Below are positions 63,168-64,000 of a DNA stretch of 64,000 nucleotides, piece by piece. The DNA is from Pseudomonas sp. LB-090624 (GTDB lineage: Bacteria > Pseudomonadota > Gammaproteobacteria > Pseudomonadales > Pseudomonadaceae): contig NZ_QJRL01000003.1 in assembly GCF_003205205.1 (NCBI RefSeq), positions 310,001-374,000 on the forward strand, read 5' to 3'. The notes under the pieces were generated by a model. The model had not been told where the DNA came from, did no database searches, and saw only the letters and a list, made by a program, of their open reading frames with translations. The position numbers and the translations under genes were made by a program. Position 1 is the first letter of the stretch; every line of letters begins with the position of its first letter.

Positions 63168-64000
63168 TTACTCCACTGCCTTGACCATGTCCTCAATGAC
63201 CTTCTTGGCGTCACCGAACACCATCATGGTCTTGTCCAGGTAGAACAACTCGTTGTCCAGGCCTGCATAGCCGCTGGCCATCGAGCGTTTGTTGACGATG
63301 ATGGTCTTGGCCTTGAACGCTTCGAGGATTGGCATGCCGGCGATCGGCGACTTTGGATCGTTCTTCGCCGCCGGGTTTACCACGTCGTTGGCGCCCAACA
63401 CCAATACCACGTCAGCCTGGCCGAACTCGGCGTTGATGTCTTCCATCTCGAACACCTGGTCATACGGCACCTCGGCTTCGGCCAGCAGTACGTTCATGTG
63501 CCCGGGCATACGCCCCGCCACCGGGTGGATCGCGTATTTAACGGTCACACCGTTGTGGGTCAGCTTCTCGGTAAGCTCCTTCAGAGCGTGCTGGGCGCGA
63601 GCGACCGCCAGGCCGTAGCCAGGGACGATGATCACGCTGTCGGCGTTGCTCAGCAGGAAGGTGGCGTCGTCGGCCGACCCGGACTTCACCGGGCGCTGCT
63701 CTTGTGAACCTTGCGCCGCGCCGGCGTCGGTATCGCCGCCAAAGCCGCCGAGGATGACGTTGAAGAACGACCGGTTCATCGCCTTGCACATGATGTACGA
63801 GAGGATGGCACCGGACGAACCTACCAGGGAACCCGCAATGATCAGCATCGAGTTGTTCAGCGAGAAACCGATACCGGCCGCTGCCCAGCCCGAGTAGCTG
63901 TTGAGCATCGATACCACCACCGGCATGTCGGCGCCGCCGATCGGGATAATGATCAGCACGCCCATGATGAAGGCCAGGACCAGCATCAGGGTGAAGGCAC
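63168..64000 (-). CDS. pntB: NAD(P) transhydrogenase subunit beta, N-terminal part cut by window edge
   Basis: PntB is the proton-channel and NADP(H)-binding subunit of the energy-linked transhydrogenase. The visible part is about 277 residues: membrane helices ([40 protein letters not shown]) and then the NADP-binding domain with [20 protein letters not shown], a dinucleotide-binding loop, [17 protein letters not shown], and [18 protein letters not shown]. The start lies beyond 64000. The last residues are [11 protein letters not shown]. The pntA genes should be outside the window to the right. Confidence 0.95.
   Translation of the reverse strand, partial: AFTLMLVLAFIMGVLIIIPIGGADMPVVVSMLNSYSGWAAAGIGFSLNNSMLIIAGSLVGSSGAILSYIMCKAMNRSFFNVILGGFGGDTDAGAAQGSQEQRPVKSGSADDATFLLSNADSVIIVPGYGLAVARAQHALKELTEKLTHNGVTVKYAIHPVAGRMPGHMNVLLAEAEVPYDQVFEMEDINAEFGQADVVLVLGANDVVNPAAKNDPKSPIAGMPILEAFKAKTIIVNKRSMASGYAGLDNELFYLDKTMMVFGDAKKVIEDMVKAVE

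Overview
The window reads as a stretch of the main chromosome of a Pseudomonas putida-group bacterium. The protein sequences, the GC-rich codon use, the P. putida-type REP palindromes and the gene order all point the same way. The order resembles parts of the P. aeruginosa chromosome (from memory: the PA0102-PA0113 and PA5479-PA5505 blocks). Both window edges cut a gene: a gamma-carbonic-anhydrase-like protein at the left and pntB at the right. I see no rRNA, tRNA, prophage, insertion sequence, integron or CRISPR array. This is core chromosome, and its interest lies in regulation and in a few uncharacterised proteins.

Layout. 1-6.7 kb: gamma-CA-like gene (partial), prlC with a yheV-like zinc-ribbon gene, an SOS-box-controlled radical SAM gene, and a beta-carbonic anhydrase next to a SulP transporter. 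6.8-16.2 kb: a helical protein of unknown function, then a complete caa3-type cytochrome oxidase locus (coxB, coxA, cox11, coxC, surf1, a SCO-like membrane protein, ctaA, ctaB/cyoE, sco) behind a promoter with an RpoS-like -10. 16.3-18.8 kb: methionine ABC importer metNIQ. 19-25.1 kb: katE, a lipoprotein, and the divergent zinc-uptake locus zur-znuC-znuB / znuA with a candidate Zur box. 25.2-31.5 kb: thrB, DUF2782, polA, the ErsA/Spot42-like small RNA with a sigma-22-like promoter, engB, and two c-type cytochromes. 31.7-37.7 kb: dsbA, an endonuclease/phosphatase-fold gene, a GGDEF cyclase, the lipoprotein amidase ampDh2 and a CSS-EAL phosphodiesterase. 37.8-43.1 kb: kinB/algB, opposed by an envelope cluster (triple-BON protein behind a consensus sigma-54 promoter, a small membrane protein, DUF1328, an Ivy lysozyme inhibitor). 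43.1-46.5 kb: a 741-bp regulatory region with two AauR-type boxes, gltP, and a fused SpmA/SpmB-like membrane protein. 46.6-50.1 kb: a four-gene MCE (Mla-like) lipid-transport operon. 50.2-57.5 kb: DUF5924/DUF2914, an M16 peptidase, a Na/Pi cotransporter, TerC, CitMHS and a GFA-family protein. 57.6-61.1 kb: a DUF4105 protein with three tandem DUF2388 proteins, and a DUF1127 protein. 61.5-64 kb: an acetyl-CoA hydrolase/transferase and pntB.

How it fits together. Several blocks concern respiration and the envelope: caa3 oxidase with its haem A and copper assembly factors, cytochromes c4/c5, DsbA, c-di-GMP enzymes around a peptidoglycan amidase, and AlgB/KinB facing envelope-protection genes. REP palindromes fill most gaps between convergent genes. 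The best leads for something undescribed are the SCO-like CxxxC protein, the DUF4105 protein with both a HExxH and a His/Asn-Cys motif plus its DUF2388 partners, the sigma-54 promoter beside algB, and the structured region upstream of gltP. I did not find a clearly novel multi-gene defence or mobile system.
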